From the IMG/VR virus record IMGVR_UViG_3300035228_001046, positions 1 to 26,922 of that record: a DNA stretch of 26,922 nt; one strand, 5' to 3'. The translations under genes and the position numbers were made by a program. The stretch comes from a virus. The notes beneath the pieces were generated by a model. It had not been told where the DNA came from. It saw only the letters and a program-made list of their open reading frames with translations, and did no database searches. Within the stretch, counting starts at the first letter, position 1. The number at the start of each line of letters is the position of its first letter. Positions 9,801 to 16,637 of this stretch are shown here, piece by piece.

Positions 9801-12800
9801 ACTTCCGATACAGAGGTAATTGGATACAATAAGATTACATATGAAAATAGTGGATATAATGGAACATATACTGTCGATGGAATTGGGTCCACTACATTTA
9901 GTGCTAATTTAGCATTAGAACCAGAAAAAGCACACTACCTGTCTACTGACTGTGTTGAACTTTCCTATACCACAACTTCTATCGGTGCAACTGGTGGGAT
10001 TGCAAAAGTCCGTCTACTCAACGGTGGATTTGGGTATGAAAAATTTCCTGCAATTACATCCATTGGAAATACTGGAATTAGTGGACAACTTCAGTTAATT
10101 GGCGAAAATATTAACCTTCTGTCTAATCTTTCTGTTCCAACTGATGTATATGGATATCCTTCTGATAATACTCTTAAACCAGACGCTTTCTTACCTAGAG
10201 TTGTAAGAATTAAGAATGCCAACCAAGTAGTTGCAGCTGAAGTTACTTTTGGTGGTAAATCGTATCTGAATGCTCCTTCACTTGCTCTCTTTGATAAAAA
10301 CACTGGAGAAATTATCAATAATGGTCTTATTAAATGTGAACTGAGTGATTCTGCTGTAAACACAGTAGAAGTTTCCGTACAACCAAGAGGATTATCTGGT
10401 GCTGAGTATGGACTTGCTCCTCTCAGAAACAGTAACGGTATTTCTATTATTGAGGCAGAATCTGATGTAGGTTTCCTTACATGTAAGATCACAACTCCGA
10501 TTTTAGGATATGTTAACGAACCATTCTTTGTTGGTGAGTCTGTATTTCTTGAGGGTGTAGAATTTAATAATGATGGCGACGGATTTAACTCTGGTGACTA
10601 TAAGTTCAAAAACTTTACTATTTCTGATTATAACTCCGCAGTAAACCCAAGACAAATAACATTTGCATATTCTTCTCTCTCTGCCAACCCCGGAACTGGT
10701 GCAACAGTTAAACCTGGATTTGGTCAGATCGTTAAGGCAGGAAACCTTGCACAATTTGCGGTAACCAAGGCATTCTCCCCATTTTCTATTAATGAATCCC
10801 TTAGAAGAAATAACGACTTAGAATTAGATCTTATTTTAAGATCTATTGACACTAGCACTGGAGTCATGGTTATTGAGGGATCCAGACCTCTGGAACCCGA
10901 TGATCTGCTTGTAGGTACAAATAGTGGTGACCGTGCAGAAGTTGATAGCATTAGTGAGTTTGATGGATACTTTGATATTGGTTCTACAATCGATACAAAT
11001 GTTGGTTGGTCGGATAACATCGGTTTAGTCGGTGACAATAACCAATTCTTGCCAGATAATGATTATTATCAGAATATGTCATATGCTATTGAAAGTGATA
11101 AGACATATGATGAAATCATTACTCATGTAAATGACATTGTTCACCCTGCAGGGATGAAGAACTTTGCTAATACTCAGATTCTTTCTAGCGGTAATGCTGG
11201 CGAGTCTACGAGACCTGCAGATGATGCCGGTGGATTTGTACTTGATTTTATTAGTGATCCTCTGAGGGTTGATGCAATCTATGGATTTGACCTTGCTAGA
11301 GATGTAAATGCTGCGGACAATGTTTCTAAGTTCGTAGAACTTAAGTCCACAAGACTCTCTGACTTCATCCTGAACAAAACTAACAGAGTTCTTCAGCATG
11401 ACGATATCTCACCTCTCTTCGTAAGTAACGAATCTAATGACCTGAGCGATGATAGAACTATTGCAGCAGCTGTTGCTGGAAGAAACTTCTCAAGATATTT
11501 GATCATCACCAAGCATGATGCTGCGAATCCTCTTCAAAATCAATATCAGTTCAATGAAGTTATTTTAGTAGTACAAGATGGCAATACATATCTTCTACAA
11601 AAAGCACAACTCAACAACACCAACAATGTTGGTTTAGCAACTGGTTATGCAGAGTTCTTCTCTTTCTTCAATTCAAATGACAACCTTACTGAAGTAAGAA
11701 TCAAACCTTACGAGACTTTCGACACTGATTATGATATTAAAGCATTCCAACAAGGATTTGCTTCTGATGTAGGTATCGGTTCCATTAACACTGGTAATGT
11801 AGTTAACTCTTCTGCTAATATTACGGTTTCCGCTGGAACTACAACACAAGTTACTGGTTTCAGCACAACGACATTTGTAGGTGGTATCGGTCACTTTGTT
11901 GTTGTGAACAATGCTGACGGTAAGATTGATTATGTCGAGTTGGCATTGCAGCATGACGGAACAGATACTTATCTGACTGAGTTAGCAACTTTCAACACTA
12001 AGCAAAGTGTCGGTGGTCTGTCTAGTCCCAACTTCATGGGAACATTTACTTCTTCCATTGAAAGTGGTGTTGTTAAGATCAATTATGTCCATAATGAATC
12101 AACTCCGTTATCCATAAGAAGTAAGTTCATATCATTTGAGAATGTTGGTCTCGGAACAACTAGCGTCAGGCATCTCAATCTTGAGTTTACTCCCGAAGGT
12201 ACAGAAAGAACGGCTAGAGTTGTTGTTGGATCATCGGCAACCACAGGTATTTCTACTATTGTAGGAGTCACAACATTCACTGATATTTCATTCAAGACAA
12301 CTGCACATGTAGCGATTGGTGAAACTCAGACATTACATCAAATCTATGTCTTGAGTGATCCAGAAAAACAAGATACATTCATCACACAGCAACCAATTGC
12401 TGCTGTTGGAACTACATCTGGTCTTGGAACATTTGGTGCAGAATACAGAGGAAATCAAATTGTCCTTGAATTCTTCCCTGATGCTGGCGTGTCTGGCATG
12501 GTTAGTATCTTTTCTTACAACGAAGTTCTTTATAAAGACGATGATCCTAACGGTACTCTTGCTGGTATTGGTTCATTTGACTATGGTAAGGTATTTGAGA
12601 ATGTTACATCAAATACCTACCTGGGTATCAACAACAGAAACCTTAGAACTTTCGATCTTAAGTATGAAGGAACTCCGATTTACGAAAGAAATCTTAATCC
12701 TCAAAACCCCAACCAAATTAATTTTGGAAATGGGTTAATAAGTTTCAAGCACTTCTTCTCTAATACTGAGGAAGTTTCTTACAACCCAGGATCAAATATC

Positions 12801-15800
12801 GTTGGTGTTGCTGCTAGTGCATTACAATATGTTACCGGTTATGGTCATACTACTCTGCCAAGCACCGTCTTTATTGTTAAGAGCAATAATAATCAGTTCT
12901 TCATCTCTACTAATATTACCGATGCTAGACAGGGTATTGCCGTAACATTCCAACCGGGAACTGCTGCTGGTAACCAGCATAGGTTCACTATGAATAAGAG
13001 AGATGAAAAATCAATCATCGCTCTCAACGGTATTGTTCAGAAACCAATCTCGTTCACTAAGATCATTTACGATCTTGATGTAGCAGTCAATGGTTTTGTT
13101 ACCGCATTTGCTCTTAGTGGTCTTAGTACAGTTGCCTCAGGTGACTTGTTAAAGATTGATGAGGAATACTCTATTGTACAAACTGTTGGTTTTGCAACTC
13201 AACCAGGTGGTCCTATTACTGGTATTGGCACCTGGAATATTGTTGAGGTAGAAAGGGGTGCTGTTGGATCCATTGCTACAAGTCATTCTGTTGGTGATGT
13301 TGCAAGAATCCATAGAGGTGCTTTCCAGATCCTCAACAGTCAAATTCACTTTACTGAGGCACCTTTAGGTGGTGACCTTGGAATTATCAACCCCGCTAAC
13401 CTTCCTTATCCTAGAGCATCCTTTGGTGGTAGAACTTACCTCAGACAAGATTATAAAACTAACGAATTATTTGATGACTTCTCTGATCAGTTTGATGGTC
13501 TTCAAAATACCTTTGACCTGTCAGCGACTGGTGCTGCTGTAACTGGTATTGGTTCTACTGGTGGTAACGGTGTACTGTTTATTAACGGCATCTTCCAAGC
13601 ACCATTTGGTGAGAACAACGAGGGTGTTTCTAACTTCAAGATTATTGAAGATCCAGTCTCTACTGCTGCTAGTGTTCAGTTCAGTGGTATCACATCAGTT
13701 GGATTTACGGATCTAATTATTGATGAGGATGATATTAACCAAAACCAGTTACCAAGAGGTGGCGTTATTGTCTCTATTGCATCTACTCCTGGTAGAGGAT
13801 ACGCACCGTTCAATGGTTCATCTGTCAAGGTCAATGTAAACACTGCTGGAACAATTACAGAAATTATCGGCGTATCTACTACAGGTGCATTCGTTAACAT
13901 CGAAAATGCTGCTTATGACAATAAGACTGGCATTATGACAGTCTCTACCATTGGCAACCATACTCTTCTTCTTGAAAATTCAGTCAAGTTGGCTGGTCTT
14001 GCGTTTACATGTCCTAAGAATCCTGTTGGAACGCCCAATGGGTTCACTTATGATTCTTCTACAGGTATTTCTACTATCTCGTTTGCAAGTCCTCATGGAC
14101 TAGTAAATGGTGATGCAATCTCTATTGAAGCGAACAGCATTACATTTACATGTACACAGGGTCCTGGTAACCATACATATCCCCGCGTAACTGATCCCGC
14201 ATTTAACCAGTATCTAACTATTTCTGGTGTAACTGCAAATTCATTCAAAGTCGATGTTGGGACTGGTGGTACAGGCACATCTCCACATACATTTATCAGT
14301 GCGGCTACTGATTCTATTAAGACTTTAAATTATCAGGGTATTACTACTAGTATCTTCCCAGATCATAATGATCCTTTCTATGTTGTTGGTATTACATCCG
14401 CAAGAACATTCAAGGTACAAGTTGGTGCATCTACTATTCCCCACACTTATGTAAGTGGTGGTACTGCTGCACCATTCTTCCCATTGACATTTGGTTCTGG
14501 TTACAATACTAATTTTGGAACAATCGGTATTGCTATTACTGATGTTGCGTTTGAGCACAGATTTGCATCTGCTGGCATCAACTCCATCACTGATAACACC
14601 GGAACGAGACATACTGCTACTAATTCTAGTTATACATCACGAACGGGTAAATTGGTTGTCACTGTTCCTGCACATGGTTTGACGACTAGTAATACTGTTG
14701 GTATTGATACAGGATCTCTTGGATTTACTTGCGGTAAGGATAACTTCTTAGGAGTCCATCTTTATCCTAGAGCAACCGATCCTGTTGCTGGCATCTTTAC
14801 TGCAATCACTGCTACAACCGTAAATACTTTTACAGTATTTGTTGGACCTGGCGGTGGTGCTGGTACTGGAGCAGATGTATCTGCTGTAGTTGGTGCTGGT
14901 GGTAGTCTCGTATATACGGTTAACGATGGTGGTGTTGGTTATGTAAATGCACATGCATTGCCACCTGAACCCAATGGTGAAAATCTGCCCGTTGTAGGGG
15001 TATCCAGAATTGGTCTAGGTAATACGACTATAACAGGTGTTGGTTGCTCCGTCACAGTACAAATCACAGGTATCAGCACTGCAACTGGAATTGGATCCAC
15101 TTACTTTGCAGTTACTGAGTTTGAACTCTCTAAGAAGGGTTATGGATTTAAGCGTGGAGACAAGTTTACCGTTACTGGTCTCGCAACAGATCCTCAGGCA
15201 GGAAATAATTTCTCTCCGTTTGAACTTGAGGTTGTCGATGTATTTACCGACCAAGTAGCATCTTGGCAGTTTGGTAATATTGATTATCTTGACAATATTG
15301 CGAGATATCAAAACGGTGATCAGAAGAGATTTATTCTAGAATATCAGAGACAGATTGTCTCCTTTGAGATTGACAGAAATGATCAAGACTCTAAAGAAAT
15401 TGACCTTGCATCTGTTCTTCTAATCTTTATCAATGGTGTTATTCAAGAACCTGGAATTCACTATTCATTCGATGGCGGTTCTGTTATTGAATTTACAACT
15501 GCTCCTACTAAAGAAGATAATGTCGTTATCTTCTTCTACAGAGGATCTATTGGTCAGGATAGTTTCTTATTCGATGTTAACGAAATTGTTAAGGTTGGTG
15601 ACAATCTTAGACTGAGAAAGAGTTCTCAAATTGAACTTAATCAGGTTGCTAAGAGCACTCCTAACTTTGCACAAAGTGCAGAAAGAATCGTTAAGAGGGT
15701 TGATAGTGCCGCCACTGTAGAGACTGCGTTCTATCAGGGTGTAGGTATCAGCAACGATAACTACAAACCGATGGATTGGATCAAGCAGAAGAAGGATATT

Positions 15801-16601
15801 TTGATCGATGGTTCTATTGTATCTAAGGCAAGAGATTCTATTGAGGCACAAATCAATCCAATCGCAAATGTAATTGGTGTCGTTAGCACTACTGATGCTT
15901 TTGTATATGTTGATTCCACAGCATTATTCAAAGACACTGATGGTTTGTTAAACGAGTCATTCTCTCTTGCATATGTTGCAGAGGTTGGATTCGGAACAAC
16001 TGCAGTTTATGGTATTAACTTTGAGAATATGACTAGCATTGAACCTCTTGTGGCTAATATTCAAGGATTCATCGGAGTTGTTACAGGCATCAGCACCTGT
16101 CCTGGAATCGGTACTGATCTAGGCATCAAGATCCAGTTTGATGTCCAGAGTTTTGTAAATGCCGGTAACGATCCTACTGGATTGCAGACGGGTCAACCAT
16201 TCAAACTTTATGGATCTGGTATCAATACTGCAGGTGTTGCAGTAACTAGTATTGACACTCATGACACTGACATTGTTGGAATCAGCACCTTCAATGGTGA
16301 CAACATCTACTACAACCATGCAATTTCGTTTGTACCTGCAACTGGTAGTCGTCTTGGTGTAATGACTGCCAATATTGCTTCTTACACTGATATAAGTGAT
16401 TTTGTAGGTGTTGGTTCTACCGCTGGTCCATACTGTTACTTCACCTGGGGCAAGTTCAACGGAATTACCAGAGATGCTGGTAGTCCTGTTTACGCAAACC
16501 TTAAGGGTATTACTTTTGACCCAGATCTAACTAACTATCCTATTGTACAAAGGCGTGGTTGTGGTTTGAGAGGAACTGGAGGATTGCCGAAGATCTTATA
16601 A
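3825..16601 (+). CDS. gp7: Giant gp7-like baseplate wedge protein, 4258 aa, modular
   Basis: A single uninterrupted frame of 4258 codons starts at ATG 3825, one base after the gp6 stop. It sits between gp6 and gp8, where T4 has gp7 (1032 aa), the wedge initiator that binds gp10 and gp8. From memory of T4 gp7, residues about 18-40 (VPEFAVSENPKFVEFLKQYY), 163-215 (LKEFYKKLKTMY, then LYESKGTQDSFKILFKALFG) and 259-265 (LVGETLF) match its C-terminal third. YYQNMSYAIES (from Y2414) plus VNDIVHPAGMKNFA (HPAG 2440-2443) match a T4 motif that follows soon after. The roughly 2150 residues between are inserted modules: GxGY hairpins, HGxxxGD modules and a YHYH-like domain (1241-1370). The C-terminal half adds INGxxQ modules (N3068, N3254, N3870) and FTC repeats (3394-3636). 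The tail is YPIVQRRGCGLRGTGGLPK. It is beta-rich, without signal peptide or membrane segments. Confidence 0.85.
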   Translation: MIETNSPLSPRVKTYQVISESVPEFAVSENPKFVEFLKQYYISQDYQGGPSDIAENIDAYIKIDNLTVDVIRGVTNLTSGISASDDTINVTNTDGYPNNHGLIKINNEIITYAEKTQTTFSGCTRGFSGISTYTTPNDPSNLVWEQTTAGIHTTGDSVQNVSALFLKEFYKKLKTMYTPGLEGVTLSPQLDVNNFVKEARSLYESKGTQDSFKILFKALFGIEPKINDLEKYLIKPSFANYVRRKTISVELISGDPENLVGETLFQDDDPNNDNFRAASGPISEVSLIRDNYFKLSLFTGFDERSLTDGEFKVPGRTRNIGLVGLGASVITVDSTIGFSSTGTLNIGDPENGYSQTLTYSTKSINQFFDVNPSIATAIPNNSKISSPNIVFGYEGGDLTKKVEMRVTGVLNQFLTNQQLQNLDETSSIKIRNLGRYIDDPENNRSYEEIFYNSWVYNTSARYFIDLFSGSSFVLVGNINKASLRIADEIEIVGRNSDLVYATGLTVASINTSTNTITISGTIPTLNTSLNYDIRRVQKKANSSIVPIRGGQDQLLSDINNTYIVTENESDSGKREAYVASSSLPSYLISSDKIRSTLVDPSVALGNFDGYNSIEDAYSVVAFTNDVPFRTGDEITYVPNGIPIAGLIQGNYIVKVLSPANRIELYASRAFTKANLPEYFNPPTGTGTHDFILSSQGTRSIFPSRPVRRFILEQDLKSGKEAQTTSERTADGNTAMLTNGTEVLNYKGADSVFYGPLKRINILSGGDGYDVMHPPSITIEDPLVSAANTAAALVSVAGTISNVFIDPFDFDINKIITVEIYGGNGSGARGRALTEERYREVTFSGISTLSGGNVEAVNDLINFNKSHNMVTGDRIVYNSNGNANLGIATTGSSSTELTLMSGQDYYVRAFDNDSLYIHYNKNDAVNGINTITISEDAASSNSGVHILRTYQKKTTISRVNVEDSGENYRSRTLIVKPVGINTFKDFVEFNNHGLVDGDVLNYEFDTTTIIGLSSTKQYQVIKLNDSQFRLSEAGNKGDKSPNKINFNNRVYSFLDSQGSGYQRFSFPKIECQVKVLTEDQKEQTLTATPIVRGKVTDALVYEPGENYGSTIINFVNAPTISIPRGTLAQIGLIISNGRIISAFVKASGSNYSGPPEINVGSANTLASGAILRAVVEEGSVTDVKVISGGVGYAITNTTINIQPVGNNLRLESELRPITVNKAFGLDDTELDFLSPLGDGLAVNYIGYGNSVRNFYGDDGSSHSPIIGWAYDGNPIYGPFGLKDPDNIQSDVQLQTSSYEISATGIVNRPSTADFPFGSLVDDYVYSGSGTLDEHNGRFTKTPDFPLGVYAYFATVDNLNKPAFPYFIGDSYRSFAIVENTVRGLVIDQTNFDFESSKLVRNTFPYNMFGDGLAYDYVFQPYLTNNQVSSPDNLGIGSITSIIVTERGEGYSVNDSIGFDETGSNGGGLSANVQKVFGKDITRVTSTSQSFSGVPFKTIRDGVKFRVNPFHEYKENSFVKISGVTTFVPQLEGFHKISLPTYTAGLVDNGYTGIITDIRVTTVPPNVSAGDSIGIGTESMRVINTFPRENIVRVERYAGFATASAGAAVTYFTSEFTIPLQDVTPIDSNFQDLYYFNPKEAVGVGTTVGFSTSVSVSLNGVTKTRSILSKSIFIGDHDFRTNDIVTFNRNGNTNINATRSVDPYIAPSALPSSLYVVRKTSTTIGLKTTPDTAELFFTSTGDDKANYYFESNYKQENADIEKNDLEVVASENHNLSIGDKFTLVVQPGLTTGIGNSTNVRVQILDGNLIVNPVEIPRAGVNTITDTFTVQRHGFETGYKILAYGSLGTASSLPSGLEQKTYFVLKIDSDNFQLSDSRVQLFKDPPEVVSVASTGFPGQTFNPINPPLKVTKNNNVVFNLNDPSLSGSKLKVFYDNNFFNEFVGSGTTANVEVTEFGTVGIGTTLTSATPTKTIKYNKSFSGELYYGVEKGGYMSTSDTEVIGYNKITYENSGYNGTYTVDGIGSTTFSANLALEPEKAHYLSTDCVELSYTTTSIGATGGIAKVRLLNGGFGYEKFPAITSIGNTGISGQLQLIGENINLLSNLSVPTDVYGYPSDNTLKPDAFLPRVVRIKNANQVVAAEVTFGGKSYLNAPSLALFDKNTGEIINNGLIKCELSDSAVNTVEVSVQPRGLSGAEYGLAPLRNSNGISIIEAESDVGFLTCKITTPILGYVNEPFFVGESVFLEGVEFNNDGDGFNSGDYKFKNFTISDYNSAVNPRQITFAYSSLSANPGTGATVKPGFGQIVKAGNLAQFAVTKAFSPFSINESLRRNNDLELDLILRSIDTSTGVMVIEGSRPLEPDDLLVGTNSGDRAEVDSISEFDGYFDIGSTIDTNVGWSDNIGLVGDNNQFLPDNDYYQNMSYAIESDKTYDEIITHVNDIVHPAGMKNFANTQILSSGNAGESTRPADDAGGFVLDFISDPLRVDAIYGFDLARDVNAADNVSKFVELKSTRLSDFILNKTNRVLQHDDISPLFVSNESNDLSDDRTIAAAVAGRNFSRYLIITKHDAANPLQNQYQFNEVILVVQDGNTYLLQKAQLNNTNNVGLATGYAEFFSFFNSNDNLTEVRIKPYETFDTDYDIKAFQQGFASDVGIGSINTGNVVNSSANITVSAGTTTQVTGFSTTTFVGGIGHFVVVNNADGKIDYVELALQHDGTDTYLTELATFNTKQSVGGLSSPNFMGTFTSSIESGVVKINYVHNESTPLSIRSKFISFENVGLGTTSVRHLNLEFTPEGTERTARVVVGSSATTGISTIVGVTTFTDISFKTTAHVAIGETQTLHQIYVLSDPEKQDTFITQQPIAAVGTTSGLGTFGAEYRGNQIVLEFFPDAGVSGMVSIFSYNEVLYKDDDPNGTLAGIGSFDYGKVFENVTSNTYLGINNRNLRTFDLKYEGTPIYERNLNPQNPNQINFGNGLISFKHFFSNTEEVSYNPGSNIVGVAASALQYVTGYGHTTLPSTVFIVKSNNNQFFISTNITDARQGIAVTFQPGTAAGNQHRFTMNKRDEKSIIALNGIVQKPISFTKIIYDLDVAVNGFVTAFALSGLSTVASGDLLKIDEEYSIVQTVGFATQPGGPITGIGTWNIVEVERGAVGSIATSHSVGDVARIHRGAFQILNSQIHFTEAPLGGDLGIINPANLPYPRASFGGRTYLRQDYKTNELFDDFSDQFDGLQNTFDLSATGAAVTGIGSTGGNGVLFINGIFQAPFGENNEGVSNFKIIEDPVSTAASVQFSGITSVGFTDLIIDEDDINQNQLPRGGVIVSIASTPGRGYAPFNGSSVKVNVNTAGTITEIIGVSTTGAFVNIENAAYDNKTGIMTVSTIGNHTLLLENSVKLAGLAFTCPKNPVGTPNGFTYDSSTGISTISFASPHGLVNGDAISIEANSITFTCTQGPGNHTYPRVTDPAFNQYLTISGVTANSFKVDVGTGGTGTSPHTFISAATDSIKTLNYQGITTSIFPDHNDPFYVVGITSARTFKVQVGASTIPHTYVSGGTAAPFFPLTFGSGYNTNFGTIGIAITDVAFEHRFASAGINSITDNTGTRHTATNSSYTSRTGKLVVTVPAHGLTTSNTVGIDTGSLGFTCGKDNFLGVHLYPRATDPVAGIFTAITATTVNTFTVFVGPGGGAGTGADVSAVVGAGGSLVYTVNDGGVGYVNAHALPPEPNGENLPVVGVSRIGLGNTTITGVGCSVTVQITGISTATGIGSTYFAVTEFELSKKGYGFKRGDKFTVTGLATDPQAGNNFSPFELEVVDVFTDQVASWQFGNIDYLDNIARYQNGDQKRFILEYQRQIVSFEIDRNDQDSKEIDLASVLLIFINGVIQEPGIHYSFDGGSVIEFTTAPTKEDNVVIFFYRGSIGQDSFLFDVNEIVKVGDNLRLRKSSQIELNQVAKSTPNFAQSAERIVKRVDSAATVETAFYQGVGISNDNYKPMDWIKQKKDILIDGSIVSKARDSIEAQINPIANVIGVVSTTDAFVYVDSTALFKDTDGLLNESFSLAYVAEVGFGTTAVYGINFENMTSIEPLVANIQGFIGVVTGISTCPGIGTDLGIKIQFDVQSFVNAGNDPTGLQTGQPFKLYGSGINTAGVAVTSIDTHDTDIVGISTFNGDNIYYNHAISFVPATGSRLGVMTANIASYTDISDFVGVGSTAGPYCYFTWGKFNGITRDAGSPVYANLKGITFDPDLTNYPIVQRRGCGLRGTGGLPKIL
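4128..4220 (+). repeat. RG module copy 1 in gp7 (EIITY...GCTRG type)
   Basis: Residues about 102-132 of gp7 read LIKINNEIITYAEKTQ, then FSGCTRGFSGIST. This is the first of four related modules with the pattern I-x-I/D-x-E-x-I-x-Y, a variable loop, then (V)-x-RG. Other copies lie at 8532-8672 and 13146-13332 in gp7 and 24382-24567 in the 2440-aa protein. It interrupts the T4-like N-terminal helical region. Confidence 0.55.
7545..7934 (+). other. YHYH-like domain inside gp7 (residues about 1241-1370)
   Basis: The segment carries HSPIIGWAYDGNPIYGPFG (GWAYDG at 1266-1271, NPIYGP following), then DEHNGRFTKTPDFPLGVYAY (D1331 onward) and a final FPYFIGDSY. The order 'hSPIIGxAxDGxPIYGP', 'DxxNGRFxxTPxFPxGxYAYFAT' and 'PYxIG' is what I associate with the bacterial YHYH domain (Pfam YHYH). 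Its biochemical role is not established. It lies between GxGY repeats, as if inserted in a beta-rich arm. Confidence 0.6.
13911..14046 (+). repeat. FTC module, degenerate copy 1 (gp7)
   Basis: The segment begins AYDNKTGIMTVS, continues NHTLLLENSVKLAGLAFTC (F3394-C3396) and then stops short, lacking the HxYPRxTDP part present in the next copies. It joins directly to copy 2. Confidence 0.55.
14046..14294 (+). repeat. FTC module, full copy 2 (gp7)
   Basis: TYDSSTGISTI, then HGLVNGDAISIE, ITFTC (F3441-C3443), HTYPRVTDP, VTANSFKVDVG and PHTF. The order of sub-motifs matches copy 3 at 14628-14882 closely, so these are diverged duplicates within the protein. Confidence 0.65.
14628..14882 (+). repeat. 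FTC module, full copy 3 (gp7)
   Basis: SYTSRTGKLVV, then HGLTTSNTVGID, LGFTC (F3634-C3636), HLYPRATDP, TTVNTFTVFVG and a Gly-rich end. It aligns unit by unit with copy 2, with the same spacing between HGL, FTC and YPRxTDP. Confidence 0.65.
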
Positions 16602-16604
16602 ATA
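16597..16604 (+). promoter_or_regulatory. T4-type late promoter (TATAAATA) overlapping the gp7 stop
   Basis: A perfect TATAAATA includes the TAA stop (16599-16601) of the giant gene and lies 33 bases before the gp8 ATG. It gives gp8 and the genes after it their own late transcript, so they need not depend on completion of a 12.8-kb upstream gene. Confidence 0.75.
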
Positions 16605-16637
16605 CAAAAAAGTTAGACCCTCCGCCCGTTCATAATA

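Noticed and set aside
10091-10492. Minus-strand frames of up to 133 codons across gp7 and other genes
   Set aside because: All lie opposite well-supported genes. No ribosome sites, promoters or motifs support them.
12355-12738. A 127-codon + strand frame inside the giant gp7 gene
   Set aside because: It is in another frame within a coding region with clear protein motifs; its product is Leu-rich low-complexity and unlike any phage protein I know. It is a shadow.
13911-14882. The FTC units as a CRISPR-like or direct DNA repeat array
   Set aside because: Similarity is at the protein level with large DNA divergence, and the units are over 200 bases inside an open frame. They are protein modules.
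3825-16601. Possibility that the 12.8-kb frame is a sequencing or assembly fusion of several genes
   Set aside because: The frame has no stop or frameshift through 4258 codons, has a normal gp7-like start and a terminal motif, and giant proteins at this locus are known in cyanophages. A long-read check would still be useful.
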